Origin: Bacillota bacterium
GTDB taxonomy: Bacteria > Bacillota > Clostridia > Christensenellales > Aristaeellaceae
Assembly: GCA_009787135.1 (NCBI GenBank)
Contig: WRGP01000105.1
Span: 1 to 5,581, forward strand
Direction of reading: 5' to 3'
DNA: 5,581 bases
In this document: positions 5,457 through 5,581 of the stretch, piece after piece
Layout of the letters: each line of letters starts with the position of its first letter
Position numbering within the stretch: position 1 is the first letter of the stretch
Translations under genes and position numbers: made by a program
The notes under the pieces: generated by a model
What the model saw: the letters and a program-made list of their open reading frames with translations, nothing else
Database searches by the model: none
Told to the model about the DNA's origin: nothing

Positions 5457-5581
5457 ATGCTGACCGAATTTTGGGATAAAAGCGGCCTGCGCGGCATGTT
5501 CCGCGCCGGGCTTCCCTACCCTCCGGGCGGGGACCGCGCCGCCTGGGAGCGGGTCCCCATGCGGGAGCAGGCGCTGGAAGG
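5457..5581 (+). CDS. Start of a fourth operon gene, possibly heparinase II/III-like lyase (3' end outside window)
   Basis: An open frame of 41 codons plus two bases runs to the right edge. It starts with ATG one base after the permease stop, with GAAAGG (5446-5451) five bases upstream, so translational coupling is likely. The visible protein begins MLTEFWDKSGLRGMFRAGLP and continues YPPGGDRAAWERVP. There is no signal peptide, which suggests a cytoplasmic protein. The pattern of a Pro-aromatic-Pro segment followed by DR-x-x-W-x-x-x-P resembles, from memory, the N-termini of cytoplasmic heparinase II/III-family proteins of Firmicutes. If so, it would cleave an imported uronic-acid-containing oligosaccharide. 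Too little is visible to be sure; the reality of the gene is better supported than its function. Confidence 0.6.
   Translation, partial: MLTEFWDKSGLRGMFRAGLPYPPGGDRAAWERVPMREQALE

Noticed and set aside
4613..5497. A 294-codon open frame on the minus strand opposite the second permease
   Set aside because: The plus strand has an unmistakable MalG-type permease here. The antisense product is Arg/Gln/Asp-rich with no family resemblance and no ribosome binding site that I can see.

Overview
The window looks like a chromosomal segment of a GC-rich member of the Firmicutes (Clostridia). The pointers are: strong AAGGAGG-type ribosome binding sites, near-perfect vegetative (sigma-A type) promoters, a TTG and a GTG start, a LacI-family regulator with TGAAA/TTTCA (cre-like) operators, and a typical clostridial CUT1 sugar ABC operon. 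This placement is inference from style; no rRNA or other marker gene is present.

Left part, minus strand: the N-terminal two thirds or so of a MetN-type methionine-import ATPase (1-797, running off the left edge), with its own TTGACA-17-TATGAT promoter (830-858). Upstream of it and on the same strand is a complete LacI-family repressor gene (905-1954).

Centre: a 329-bp divergent control region (1955-2283). It holds the repressor's own promoter (TTGAAA-17-TATACT, minus strand), a perfect-consensus promoter TTGACA-17-TATAAT facing right, a perfect TGAAA-N4-TTTCA operator at the expected start point of the rightward promoter, and two more GGTTTCAA half-sites over and beside the repressor promoter's -35 box. 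This is the expected layout for a local repressor controlling both itself and the divergent transport operon.

Right part, plus strand: a sugar-type ABC importer operon made of a secreted substrate-binding protein (2284-3549), a MalF/UgpA-like permease (3636-4577) and a MalG/UgpE-like permease (4595-5455). They are followed after one base by a new gene (5457 to the right edge) whose 41 visible codons weakly resemble the start of heparinase II/III-type polysaccharide lyases. No ATPase is encoded with the operon, as is common for CUT1 systems that share an MsmK/UgpC-type ATPase encoded elsewhere. The binding protein would capture a sugar or oligosaccharide, the two permeases would form the channel, and the repressor would tie expression to an inducer, probably a related sugar.

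The most interesting unexplained structure is the binding-protein/permease junction (3571-3629). There a strong hairpin and a second perfect inverted repeat compete for the same CCCC segment, and the second one includes part of the permease ribosome binding site. I found no mobile element, CRISPR array, RNA gene or clearly novel system; the region is mostly a well-formed but ordinary sugar-uptake locus.
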